From positions 39,605 to 103,604 of the forward strand of contig JABLXV010000003.1 in the NCBI GenBank assembly GCA_013177895.1: a DNA stretch of 64,000 nt, in the 5' to 3' direction. A program made the position numbers and the translations under genes. This DNA comes from Brevinematales bacterium (lineage in GTDB: Bacteria; Spirochaetota; Brevinematia; Brevinematales; GWF1-51-8). Every line of letters begins with the position of its first letter. Within the stretch, counting starts at the first letter, position 1. Of the stretch, positions 9,326 through 17,309 are shown in pieces. Under the pieces are notes generated by a model. The model had not been told where the DNA came from, made no database searches, and saw nothing but the letters and a program-made list of their open reading frames with translations.

Positions 9326-10152
9326 TTTTTACCTTCCTGTAGTATGACATCGATATTATCTGAACTCCTCGCGCCTGTCATTACGACATAGGCGTAAGTA
9401 TAAGATTTACCTGGGAGTTCTTTTGATAAAAGGGATAAAGCTTCAATTTCCGTAAATCCCAATTCGTCCATTTCTTTATAGAAATATGGTAAAATGAAGG
9501 GATACTCCAATGTTAGATTTTCATTTCTATCATTGATAATAACGTATACATATCCGCTGCGGAGAAATCCTGTGAAACACTTGAGTTTCAGGATTTTAAT
9601 GGAGTAGTTCTTAAATAATTTGTATTCTTTCGGAGATTCATTATACGACTGAACACTATAATCCAGCGGGTTAATTGTGGGAAAATTCACCATATAAAAT
9701 ATTAGAATTCGATAAGAGACATTATTGTACATTCCCTCTGTACTTTTCTGATCCATAATCCCCTGAAAAGACAATCCGGAATCGTCCTTAACCGGAGTAT
9801 TGTAATCTGCCAATAAAAAATTAACGTCCGATATTCCTTCCTTCGGGATTAGGTTCAAGTAATACATTTCACCGGTTTTCATTCTAATGATAATATTGAC
9901 CGGTTTCAGTACGGTAATATAGATAGTAAAATCATCCCGGCTCATGGTAGCTTCTTCACTTTTAAAGTTATAGTTTACTTTTGAGATGATCTTTTTATCA
10001 CCGAAAGATATTGTAATGAGTTTATTGTAAGGAACTGTCAATGTGGTTGATCCGGACGATTCGATTTTCTGGATAACCTTGTTTTCGGAATATAAATTGC
10101 CGATTATTAAAGTCAATAATCCGGCTAAAATCAATAACTTGTAACGAAACAT
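9322..10152 (-). CDS. traK: TraK/VirB9-like secreted core-complex protein
   Basis: 276 residues with a signal peptide (residues 1-22). The N-terminal beta domain (LTVPYNKLITISFGDKKI, about 37-54) and the C-terminal strands (SGYVYVIINDRNENLTL, then a conserved ALSLLSKELPGKSYTYAYV helix-strand end) fit the TraK/VirB9 family of outer-membrane core proteins, similar in length to F TraK. Location between TraE and TraB is exactly the F order. Similarity is by pattern. Confidence 0.7.
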   Translation of the reverse strand: MFRYKLLILAGLLTLIIGNLYSENKVIQKIESSGSTTLTVPYNKLITISFGDKKIISKVNYNFKSEEATMSRDDFTIYITVLKPVNIIIRMKTGEMYYLNLIPKEGISDVNFLLADYNTPVKDDSGLSFQGIMDQKSTEGMYNNVSYRILIFYMVNFPTINPLDYSVQSYNESPKEYKLFKNYSIKILKLKCFTGFLRSGYVYVIINDRNENLTLEYPFILPYFYKEMDELGFTEIEALSLLSKELPGKSYTYAYVVMTGARSSDNIDVILQEGKK

Positions 10153-10161
10153 AGTATCCTC

Positions 10162-10764
10162 CTATAAGTCTTTCTGAATCACATCAACATAGACTATTTT
10201 ATTACCCAACTGCACATAATATAGTTTTAATTCACGCTGGTAAGTTTGTACTTTGACCCCTTTTAGAAACACATCGACTTTACCTTTTATGATACAGACG
10301 GAGTTCTCTTCATCAACCATTGGTTCCAAAGGAATCCATAATTGTTCCTTATCCGTCTTTTTTATCTGATCAATCGTGTCTTTCGATAAAAGCTCCTCAG
10401 ATAATTTTTTCTTCAATTTCGGGTGCATATATTTATTGACTACATAAGATATCCGGCCTTCATAACTGGAAGCATCCCATGTCTGGAGCCAATTAGCGAC
10501 TTCAAGGGATAACGTCCATATAAAATCGATATTGATGGTATCCTCGTTTAAGGCAATGGGTTCGGTGATTTCCGGCGGGGTGAATATTACGCTTTTATGA
10601 GTGGCAGCGTAAAATGACACGAAAGAATTGCATACTACTGCTACCACAAGAAGAACTATCAAGATAGCGACAATGTAAAGCATATTCACTAACTTCGATA
10701 ATACATTGCCGTATTTATCAATACTGCTTTTCCCTTGATCTTTGGTTTGTTTCTCATATGCCAT
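10162..10764 (-). CDS. traE: TraE-like (VirB8-class) inner-membrane protein
   Basis: 200 residues with a short cytoplasmic N-terminus, one membrane helix (about 28-52) and a periplasmic domain containing WLQTWDASSYEGRISYVVNK and a final IKGKVDVFLKGVKVQTYQR beta stretch. F-type TraE proteins have this size, topology and the pattern of a VirB8-like NTF2 fold. It lies between TraL and TraK as in F, 9 nt after TraL. Confidence 0.75.
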   Translation of the reverse strand: MAYEKQTKDQGKSSIDKYGNVLSKLVNMLYIVAILIVLLVVAVVCNSFVSFYAATHKSVIFTPPEITEPIALNEDTINIDFIWTLSLEVANWLQTWDASSYEGRISYVVNKYMHPKLKKKLSEELLSKDTIDQIKKTDKEQLWIPLEPMVDEENSVCIIKGKVDVFLKGVKVQTYQRELKLYYVQLGNKIVYVDVIQKDL

Positions 10765-10772
10765 AGGTTCTC

Positions 10773-11078
10773 CTATTGATAATGAATATTGGTAATTTTC
10801 TTTCCAGGCGGCAGGAAGTTATTTCGAATGTATCCCATATGTTTCATAAAATGATTGACAATACCTTCAGGATTGACATTCCTAAACCTGATATAGATTA
10901 TTCCCAAAGCAACTGTAAACGACGCCCCTAAAATCGCTAAAATGATGTAGTTCCTTAAAAACAAAAATACGAATATAGCCGCAGCCAGCCACACCATGTC
11001 TAATAAACGTATTCCGGGCGCGATTTCCGTTTGTACAGTCAATGCACGATAAGTTTTTAGAGTTTTATCTTGCTCCAT
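10773..11078 (-). CDS. traL: TraL (VirB3-class) membrane protein
   Basis: 101 residues. The sequence has a soluble N-terminus, a hydrophobic region at residues 28-60 that reads as two close membrane segments, and a basic C-terminus (FMKHMGYIRNNFLPPGKK), the usual TraL arrangement. It is next to the pilin gene, 17 nt downstream of it, as in F. TraL is a small inner-membrane component that works with the TraC ATPase. Confidence 0.75.
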   Translation of the reverse strand: MEQDKTLKTYRALTVQTEIAPGIRLLDMVWLAAAIFVFLFLRNYIILAILGASFTVALGIIYIRFRNVNPEGIVNHFMKHMGYIRNNFLPPGKKITNIHYQ

Positions 11079-11095
11079 TCATACTCCCTTTAACT

Positions 11096-11410
11096 TTATT
11101 TTGGTACAACCGCTGTAATATAGGACGCAATTGAAATAAAGGCTAACCCTATGATGATTATTACAATACTCATAGGTATGTTTATTCTTGAATTAGCCCC
11201 TCCCGCTATTCTTGCGATATTGATACCGGCGCCGACTATGATACCGACACCGACCAGATACAAACCGCCTATCAACAGAGTGAGGCCGGTCGATATCACT
11301 TCCGATCCTTTAGCTTTTATTTCTCCAAGCCCTGTTCCTACGATATCCTCCTGAGCGTACACCATACCTGTTGATAACAAACCAAGCAAAACTCCTAATA
11401 CCTTTTTCAT
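11096..11410 (-). CDS. traA: VirB2/TraA-like pilin precursor
   Basis: 104 residues: a signal peptide (1-19, cleavage after VYA), a short acidic N-terminus and two long hydrophobic segments (about 40-63 and 77-100) separated by a small basic loop (NIARIAGGANSR). This is the layout of cyclised or processed VirB2/TraA pilins. It is upstream of TraL and is preceded by a good ribosome site (AGGAGG in mRNA sense). Confidence 0.8.
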   Translation of the reverse strand: MKKVLGVLLGLLSTGMVYAQEDIVGTGLGEIKAKGSEVISTGLTLLIGGLYLVGVGIIVGAGINIARIAGGANSRINIPMSIVIIIIGLAFISIASYITAVVPK

Positions 11411-11432
11411 CTTATATCCTCCTGATAGTGTT

Positions 11433-12386
11433 TTATAACTGTTTTATTTCGTTAGGCTTTGTATTTTCATTACCCTGAACGCCTTCTTTTTCGGATTCCT
11501 TTTGATAATCCGTCTTCTTTTCACTACCCTCTTTCTCATCCCCTGTCTTTTTATTCTCTTTCATGACATTGGTTTTTGAGGTTATGGAATTACCATTTTT
11601 CTTCTCATAAATGAAATACTGATTATTATTCGTCGAAAGAGTAACATTCGTCATTTTGATTTTATCCGTAATCTTTACCTGACCTTTATATAAGTTTACG
11701 GTCATCGCATTTGAGACGAATTTGACCTCGAACTCCGTACCGACTACGGTAACATCACCCAACGAAGTTTCGACTTTGTACGTCGTGTCGTTATGCTGGA
11801 CTTTAAAGATAAGGTCACCGGACTGGATTTTAACGGTCGTGTTCTTGCCGTCTTTTGTAACTGAATACTTGGAACTTTCTACCGCGACGATCGACGAATT
11901 TTCAACCGAAGCGCTGCCGCCCTTCGCCAGATCATACGACTGCTCTTTCGGTCCAAGATACATGGTTCCCAGCCATACCGCGCCGACAACCATCATAATC
12001 CCGGCAACGGAAGAAAGGGCGGTACGGAACGTCTTAGCCCGCAGGTTCGCGTGATCCGTTTCCGCGAAGACGAATTCATAACGGCCTTTAAATTCATCTT
12101 TTTTCATCGCATGAAGGCGTTTCGCGTTCTGTTTGAGTAACCCGACGCCCCATGAATAGAAATCAGCCCTATCGCTTAGATCGACGAAATGCGCAGGGAT
12201 GTAGTTATAAAAAAATGACGTAACCAGTTCTTTCGTTTCTTTTTCAGGCAGTCCGAAATAATTAATCTCGCGCAAGAAATCCTTTCCGTAAATTCCCATC
12301 AGGCTTTCGATTGCGCCGGTCGCGTGTCCCTTTGTCCGCTTAATTTCGTAAATCAGGTCTTTAATCTCGCTTGTCATTTTTATCAT
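11433..12386 (-). CDS. Membrane regulator: sigma2-like N-terminus fused to a FecR-type domain
   Basis: 317 residues. Residues 18-95 resemble ECF sigma factor region 2: a LMGIYGKDFLREI helix, an acidic ETKELVTSFFYNYI helix (compare AEDLVQETF) and FYSWGVGLLKQNAKR (compare FRAWLFRIARN). A membrane helix follows at about 124-145, then a FecR-like beta domain (GDLIFKVQHNDTTYKVETS, TVVGTEFEVKF, TVNLYKGQVKI) at about 180-250 and a Lys/Glu/Asn-rich tail. No sigma region 4 is visible. FecR proteins transduce envelope signals to ECF sigma factors, so this may link envelope state to tra expression. The sigma2 reading is by eye. Confidence 0.6.
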   Translation of the reverse strand: MIKMTSEIKDLIYEIKRTKGHATGAIESLMGIYGKDFLREINYFGLPEKETKELVTSFFYNYIPAHFVDLSDRADFYSWGVGLLKQNAKRLHAMKKDEFKGRYEFVFAETDHANLRAKTFRTALSSVAGIMMVVGAVWLGTMYLGPKEQSYDLAKGGSASVENSSIVAVESSKYSVTKDGKNTTVKIQSGDLIFKVQHNDTTYKVETSLGDVTVVGTEFEVKFVSNAMTVNLYKGQVKITDKIKMTNVTLSTNNNQYFIYEKKNGNSITSKTNVMKENKKTGDEKEGSEKKTDYQKESEKEGVQGNENTKPNEIKQL

Positions 12387-12549
12387 CTTTCTTCTCCTTA
12401 TAATGACTGTTTTTAGACAAGTATTCCTTGATGATCTTGTAATATAATTCTTTCATGCTTATCCCAAGATCGGTAGCTTCATGCTTCAAGCCTTTCAGCA
12501 TATCTTCCGGGATCTCAAATGATGTTTTTTTCATTATTTCATTACTCAT
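12361..12549 (-). CDS. Ribbon-helix-helix DNA-binding protein, likely tra operon regulator
   Basis: 62 residues: a beta strand (TSFEIPEDML), helix A and helix B (LGISMKELYYKIIKEYL) as in Arc/CopG/MetJ-type ribbon-helix-helix proteins, followed by a Lys/Asp-rich tail. It is the first gene of the tra operon and its 3' end overlaps the FecR-like gene by 26 nt. A GAGGAG ribosome site precedes the start. Autoregulation of the promoter at about 12581-12609 is likely but not shown by the sequence. Confidence 0.8.
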   Translation of the reverse strand: MSNEIMKKTSFEIPEDMLKGLKHEATDLGISMKELYYKIIKEYLSKNSHYKEKKDDKNDKRD

Positions 12550-12580
12550 ATTTCTGTCTACTCCTCATTCGTTATTAATT

Positions 12581-12609
12581 ATTATACTGTTTTTCATTAA
12601 TTATTTCCA
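12581..12609 (-). promoter_or_regulatory. Candidate promoter of the tra operon
   Basis: On the minus strand a TATAAT (12586-12581) lies 17 bp downstream of a weak -35 TGGAAA (12609-12604), upstream of the RHH gene. The -10 is perfect and the -35 is poor, which would suit regulated expression. Confidence 0.45.
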
Positions 12610-12636
12610 TAAAATCATATTCCTGTATTTCCGTAT

Positions 12637-13125
12637 TTATTTATCACGGTAAACCCAGGGCGGTACTGCGTTCGGGTCTTCCCACAGCCCAAGCCCTGTT
12701 TTTTTTGCTTTTTCCTGCAATATTAACCAGTCTTTGTAAAAGCTGTCTTTGCAATAATAATCATATACCCACGCTGAACCCATCCGGATCATTTCTTCGC
12801 AGATATTTGTCCCGGAATATGTAAGAAGTACGATATTCCTATCGTACTTATCTTTTCCGTAATCTTTTATGATTTCTACTTGTTTTCCCGATATCAGATT
12901 GAAAAGTGCGGTCTTGGAAGACAGCCCATAATTCTGCTTTTTCTCCGGAGCGTCAATTCCGTACAGCCGGAACACAATGATATCCTTCTTCTCATAAAAT
13001 CCGGTATTTGTTACTCCGGTGAAAGTATCCCCGTCAATGACATAGAGAACCCTCACTTCATAGGCTTCTAAACGCGAAAGACACAGCAAGGCGAATAGAA
13101 TAGAATAAAATGCCGTCCGTGACAT
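12637..13125 (-). CDS. Secreted staphylococcal-type nuclease homologue
   Basis: 162 residues from the ATG at 13125, which has a GGAGGAAAA ribosome site; an upstream in-frame ATG at 13149 lies at the predicted transcription start and is less likely. After a signal peptide (ends near RLEA) comes the thermonuclease fold: VRVLYVIDGDTFTG, FRLYGIDAPE with the catalytic Arg/Asp/Glu set, GKDKYDRN, and a final KTGLGLWEDP. Such nucleases often travel with conjugative elements and act in the periplasm or outside. It has its own strong promoter. Confidence 0.9.
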   Translation of the reverse strand: MSRTAFYSILFALLCLSRLEAYEVRVLYVIDGDTFTGVTNTGFYEKKDIIVFRLYGIDAPEKKQNYGLSSKTALFNLISGKQVEIIKDYGKDKYDRNIVLLTYSGTNICEEMIRMGSAWVYDYYCKDSFYKDWLILQEKAKKTGLGLWEDPNAVPPWVYRDK

Positions 13126-13154
13126 TTTTCCTCCATCATCCGTTTTCATGCCTC

Positions 13155-13183
13155 ATTATACAAGAAATAATATTTTATGTCAA
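13155..13183 (-). promoter_or_regulatory. Consensus sigma70 promoter of the nuclease gene
   Basis: Minus-strand TTGACA (13183-13178) and TATAAT (13160-13155) are separated by exactly 17 bp, giving a start near 13148, about 24 nt before the chosen ATG. Confidence 0.85.
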
Positions 13184-13229
13184 TACTCTTTTACTCTTTT
13201 ATTACTATACTCTATTACTCTTATACTCT
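13184..13229. repeat. 8-bp tandem TACTCTWW repeats abutting the nuclease promoter
   Basis: TACTCT (plus strand) begins at 13184, 13192, 13208, 13216 and 13224, with a decayed unit at 13200, so the phase is 8 bp. The array ends directly at the -35 element of the nuclease promoter, a place where an activator or repressor array would sit. Confidence 0.7.
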
Positions 13230-13239
13230 AATTTACTCG

Positions 13240-14679
13240 CTATATCGACAATTTCGGCTGGTATAGATTTACCTGCTCGTTTTCTTTTTTTTCCTTTTCC
13301 GTTTTTTTTATAACTTCTTTCATTTTTATCTGCTCCGTCAACTGATTGAGAAGGTTTTTCTTGATCTCACCGTGAGGAATCCCGCAGGCATGGAAGAATT
13401 CCTTTATCGTTTCTCTTGGTATGGCCGGGATAGAAGAAATTGGCATATCTTTGCCATTTTCATTTTTACACTTCATTTCGATGTAGTTTTCGATATACTT
13501 CACACCGGCTGCGTTGACCTTGTAATAGAACAGGCTCCGCTCGATTCTAAGGTTATTCAAAGCCTTATCAAATCCCGGCAGAAAATCGTCCTCGGTTCCG
13601 TTTTTTACTACCTTTTCTTTCGCTTTTAAATAATCGGTCAAAACCGCCCGGAAGAATTTTTCCTCATGCTTTTCCGCGATCTTTTCAATATTCGCGTTTA
13701 TGTCCTCGTCCTGGCGAAACATGGATGTGTTTTTAATATTCTCCATTCTGATAATGACTTCCGATTCTGTGGATTTATCGATCAACTGGTCGATCAAATT
13801 CTTTTTTATATCGTCATGCGATATTTTACAGACCGAGAGGAATTCCCTGATAGTATCTTTCGTTACATCGGGGATATTATATAAGGATACTTCTTTCCCT
13901 TTTTCCTTTTGGGATTCGAGATAGTTTTCGATATACTTCACACCGGCGGTGTTGACCTTGTAATTCAGCAGGTTCCGGTCGACTTTCAGGTTATCGATAT
14001 CGCCCTCAAACCCCGGCAGAATACTATCATTATCCTGTTTTCTTTCTTGGGTTTTCGCCCTCATGTAGTCGGTCACCGCGGATCGGAAAAACATTTCCTC
14101 GAACTTACGGGCTACACGGTCGATACCTAAATTCATATTGTGATTTCCGTCTTTTAACAGGATTCCGGTGATACAATACCGCTCGTCTTCTTTCAGCGTA
14201 TTGATAAATTCTTCCACGTCCTTGATGTTGTTCTTCCGGACCTTGTTGAATATCGGAACCATTCTTCGGTATAAATCGGGTTTCACTCTGGATTTCAGGT
14301 TAAGGATAAACTCCTTTATGGATTCCTCTTTTACCTGCCGGGTTTCATAATTATCCGTATGCCCCGGTTCGTGCCCGAGATCGTCGATAAAGCGTTCCTT
14401 TTTTACTTTTTCACGTTCATTGATATTGAGATTGATAACGGATTCGCAAAGTGATTTTATGCGGTGTTTGAGGGGTTTTGCGTCGAATTTTTCCTGGTAC
14501 TTCATGTACCTCATCGTCGCCTTGTAATAGTATTCCTTATTAAAAATATCGGCGACGACGGCTAAAGTCTCGTTCTTGACTTTTTTCAAGAGTTTTTGAT
14601 AATTCTCGTTCGTTTCCAATCCAGCAAAGTATTCATTCAGATCGACGCCGCGTTTTAATACCTGCTTGATGTTTTCCAT
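13240..14679 (-). CDS. Unknown protein with an internal tandem duplication
   Basis: 479 residues, soluble, highly charged. Two copies of a roughly 140-residue unit are visible at about 190-320 and 335-465: EEMFFRSAVTDYMRAK / EEKFFRAVLTDYLKAK, LPGFEGDIDNLKVDRNLL / LPGFDKALNNLRIERSLF, YKVNTAGVKYIENYLE / YKVNAAGVKYIENYIE and IREFLSVCKISHDDIKKNL / IKEFFHACGIPHGEIKKNL. The N-terminal 150 residues may be a more distant copy. I do not recognise the family. It follows the 88-residue gene by 12 nt. Confidence 0.8.
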   Translation of the reverse strand: MENIKQVLKRGVDLNEYFAGLETNENYQKLLKKVKNETLAVVADIFNKEYYYKATMRYMKYQEKFDAKPLKHRIKSLCESVINLNINEREKVKKERFIDDLGHEPGHTDNYETRQVKEESIKEFILNLKSRVKPDLYRRMVPIFNKVRKNNIKDVEEFINTLKEDERYCITGILLKDGNHNMNLGIDRVARKFEEMFFRSAVTDYMRAKTQERKQDNDSILPGFEGDIDNLKVDRNLLNYKVNTAGVKYIENYLESQKEKGKEVSLYNIPDVTKDTIREFLSVCKISHDDIKKNLIDQLIDKSTESEVIIRMENIKNTSMFRQDEDINANIEKIAEKHEEKFFRAVLTDYLKAKEKVVKNGTEDDFLPGFDKALNNLRIERSLFYYKVNAAGVKYIENYIEMKCKNENGKDMPISSIPAIPRETIKEFFHACGIPHGEIKKNLLNQLTEQIKMKEVIKKTEKEKKENEQVNLYQPKLSI

Positions 14680-14691
14680 AAACCTTTCCTG

Positions 14692-14958
14692 CTATATGGA
14701 TATTCTTTTCATAGATAAAGTATCTTGACTCAATATATCTTTCTGCTTTTCCATGAGAGGCGGTTTTCCCAGCATGACATCTTTCAGAACTCCGGTAAGA
14801 AGCCTTGCCTCACTTTGCGTCACTTTATCCTGCGCAACCTGTTTATCTATTCCTTTTGCAAACTTACAAAACACCTGATATTCTTTAGAAACCTTGTCAT
14901 AGAAACCGCTTTTTGCTAAGGACGCTATCCTTGCATAATCCCGTTTCGGTATGCTCAT
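14692..14958 (-). CDS. Small unknown basic protein
   Basis: 88 residues, basic and helical, with an AAGGAGAAA ribosome site and a consensus promoter upstream. It heads the two-gene unit with the 479-residue repeat protein and is divergent from the SNF2 operon. No recognised domain. Confidence 0.75.
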   Translation of the reverse strand: MSIPKRDYARIASLAKSGFYDKVSKEYQVFCKFAKGIDKQVAQDKVTQSEARLLTGVLKDVMLGKPPLMEKQKDILSQDTLSMKRISI

Positions 14959-15012
14959 AGATTTCTCCTTTTTATTTTCGTAATATCTGCCATATTATCT
15001 TTAATTAATTGA

Positions 15013-15041
15013 ATTATATCACTGTTAAATTATAAAGTCAA
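15013..15041 (-). promoter_or_regulatory. Near-consensus sigma70 promoter
   Basis: Minus-strand TTGACT (15041-15036), 17-bp spacer and TATAAT (15018-15013) upstream of the 88-residue gene. Confidence 0.8.
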
Positions 15042-15110
15042 TATTATGGATTAAATATATTAATGGGTTAATAAACCGTATTTATAATATAACTATCATA
15101 TTTTTCCGCA

Positions 15111-15127
15111 ATCTCATCCCCTGTTAT
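15111..15127 (+). promoter_or_regulatory. Cassette motif ATCT-N7-TGTTAT
   Basis: ATCT at 15111 and TGTTAT at 15122, 32 nt before the start of the 146-residue gene; the same motif heads the cargo cassettes 20-49 kb downstream. Confidence 0.75.
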
Positions 15128-15159
15128 ATGTATGAATAACTGTAAGGAGAGAGAAATCC

Positions 15160-15600
15160 ATGATAGAAGTACGCTGTCTTGTCGAAAAAGTGGAAGAAAC
15201 CGAAAACGGGTACGTCATTCACCTTTACTCGTCGGATATCCGGGAACTCGATCTATCGAAAGGAAAGACCGTGTTTCTTCAGATACCGGAACGTCTTGCC
15301 ACAAACGACATGAAAGGGCTTTACAAGCAGTTTCTCCGGGATTATGCGATGCCTCATTATCAGGTCGAGTATCCCGAATGGACGGAAAAAGACATTGAAA
15401 ATTACTGGAAAGCCTCTTTCGGAACGACTAAGTCCGTAAAAGATATGGAAATCCCGGAGTTTAGCCGGTATTTCGAGTTTTGTATCTCAAAATCTTGGGA
15501 CGACGTAAGGGCGCCCATCGATCTTTTCGAGCAAAAACGTAAAGAAGCCTCGGATAGAAAAAAACAACTTCAGGAAGTAAATCATGCAAATCCTGTATGA
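15160..15600 (+). CDS. Unknown protein, first gene of the SNF2 operon
   Basis: 146 residues starting after GGAGAGAGAAATCC. It has a beta-rich first half (MIEVRCLVEKVEETENGYVI) and a helical, Trp/Tyr-rich second half. Its 3' end overlaps the SNF2 helicase gene by 17 nt, so the two are translationally coupled and probably work together. No family recognised. Confidence 0.8.
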   Translation: MIEVRCLVEKVEETENGYVIHLYSSDIRELDLSKGKTVFLQIPERLATNDMKGLYKQFLRDYAMPHYQVEYPEWTEKDIENYWKASFGTTKSVKDMEIPEFSRYFEFCISKSWDDVRAPIDLFEQKRKEASDRKKQLQEVNHANPV

Positions 15601-17194
15601 CGGCGATATTTTCACGGCGCAGGCTACGATCAATGACGCGGAATACCTTACCGAAGCGGGATTTTTATGGAATTCCGCTAAACGGGTTTACTGGACGGAT
15701 AATAAGGATATCGCGTTTAAGCTCGCAGGGTACTTTCATCCTGATGTAGAGGATATGATAAAAAAGAAAGAAGAGAAATCAAAACTTCTCGTCCGGGAAA
15801 GCGCTGTGATCTATTCCGATTATGCGGTTCCTTCTCCGAACGGGAGAAACCTTCTCCCGTTCCAGCGCGCCGGTGTGGAATTCGCCATGAAACGCGAGAA
15901 CACCCTGATCGCCGACGAAATGGGGCTTGGTAAAACCGTCGAAGCGATCGGGGTTATCAACTGTATAAAGCCTTCTACTGTCCTCATCCTTTGCCCGGCT
16001 ATTGTGAAACTCAACTGGCAGAAGGAACTTCTCCGGTGGACTATTCCCCTCTTTAACTACCGGATTTCCGTTGTCTATGGGGAATCGAAAACACATATTG
16101 AAATCGGGAATAATTCCATTACCATTGTAAATTATGATATTCTCGCCTATCATGTGCCGGTCCTTCGTAAAACTACTTTCGGCCTGATTATTGTCGATGA
16201 GAGCCATTATATCAAAAACAAGACCGCGCAGCGGACGCGAGCCGCGCTGAAGCTCAAGGCAAAGCGTAAAATATGCCTGACCGGTACGCCGGTTATGAAC
16301 CGCCCGCACGAGTTATGGGCGCAGCTTAAATTCCTCGAAGCCCCCAAACTTCCAGCGTATTACCCGTTTATCTATGAATATGCCGGTGCTTACCGCGATA
16401 ATTACGGCATCAAATTCGACCCGAAAAATATTCCGTTTTATAAACTATCCGAGTATCTCCGTACTACGGTTATGATCCGGAGATTAAAAAAAGATGTTCT
16501 CAAGGAACTCCCGCCTAAACGAAGACAGGTGATAGAGATTGAAATTACGGATGTTGAAACGGTAAATTTAGTCGAAAAGGAATGGCAAGAGTTCGAGAAA
16601 ATGTCGCGTATCCGGGATCTCCGTGAAAGATTGTCCAATACCCGAGACGAACACGCGGAAACGGAATTCCGTGAACAAATCAAGCAGCTCCAAGAGAATA
16701 TGGAGTCTGTTCATAACATTTTCGTGAGCAATCATAATATTGGAATTTCAAAAATTCCTTTCGCGGTACACCTAATCCGTGATATGATGGAAAACGTCGA
16801 GAAAATAGTTATATTCGCCCATCATACTGATGTTATCCTGGCTTTAAAGGATAAACTGAAACCCTTCAATCCGCTCGTACTGATCGGTTCGATGAATCAA
16901 GGTGAAAGGCAATACAATATCGACCTTTTCCAGAATACGGACCTTCACCGCGTCATTATCTGCTCTATCAAGGCAAGCGGCCTCGGGATCACTTTAACCC
17001 GCGCTTCTACCGCTGTATTCGTCGAGGAATCCTGGTCTCCGGCAGAGCTCCAGCAGGCGGAAGACCGGCTTCACCGGATTACTCAACTGTCATCGGTGAA
17101 TATTTATTACCTTCTCCTCAATAATTCTCTTGAAGCACATATCGCTAAATCGAATATCGAAAAGCTGGAAATGATCGAGGGTATTTTGGATTAA
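15584..17194 (+). CDS. SNF2-family DNA-dependent ATPase/helicase
   Basis: 536 residues with both RecA-like lobes: DEMGLGKT (Walker A, about 111-118), IIVDESHYIKN (motif II, DESH variant), LTGTPVMNRPHELW (motif III) and, in lobe 2, IIVFAHHTDV-like and QAEDRLHRITQ (motif VI). The N-terminal 60 residues resemble the HARP-like or substrate region of compact SMARCAL1-type enzymes. Such proteins remodel DNA and anneal or displace strands and are common in phages and plasmids. The cassette motif upstream of its operon links it to the cargo regulon. Confidence 0.92.
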   Translation: MQILYDGDIFTAQATINDAEYLTEAGFLWNSAKRVYWTDNKDIAFKLAGYFHPDVEDMIKKKEEKSKLLVRESAVIYSDYAVPSPNGRNLLPFQRAGVEFAMKRENTLIADEMGLGKTVEAIGVINCIKPSTVLILCPAIVKLNWQKELLRWTIPLFNYRISVVYGESKTHIEIGNNSITIVNYDILAYHVPVLRKTTFGLIIVDESHYIKNKTAQRTRAALKLKAKRKICLTGTPVMNRPHELWAQLKFLEAPKLPAYYPFIYEYAGAYRDNYGIKFDPKNIPFYKLSEYLRTTVMIRRLKKDVLKELPPKRRQVIEIEITDVETVNLVEKEWQEFEKMSRIRDLRERLSNTRDEHAETEFREQIKQLQENMESVHNIFVSNHNIGISKIPFAVHLIRDMMENVEKIVIFAHHTDVILALKDKLKPFNPLVLIGSMNQGERQYNIDLFQNTDLHRVIICSIKASGLGITLTRASTAVFVEESWSPAELQQAEDRLHRITQLSSVNIYYLLLNNSLEAHIAKSNIEKLEMIEGILD

Positions 17195-17247
17195 ATTATA
17201 TTAATAATATGCCGTAAAAAGAGTGTTATAATATAAATAACTAAATA

Positions 17248-17276
17248 TTGGACTATTTAATATATTGTGATATAAT
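17248..17276 (+). promoter_or_regulatory. Near-consensus sigma70 promoter of the methylase/helicase
   Basis: TTGGAC at 17248, 17-bp spacer, TATAAT at 17271; the start codon is at 17310 behind GGAGCGGGG. Confidence 0.75.
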
Positions 17277-17309
17277 TTTAGTAAATACTTTTTTTACGGA
17301 GCGGGGAAA

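Noticed and set aside
15132..15398. An 88-codon frame starting at 15132, overlapping the 146-residue gene
   Set aside because: Arg/Ser-rich product, start without its own ribosome site; the GGAGAGAGAAATCC site serves the ATG at 15160.
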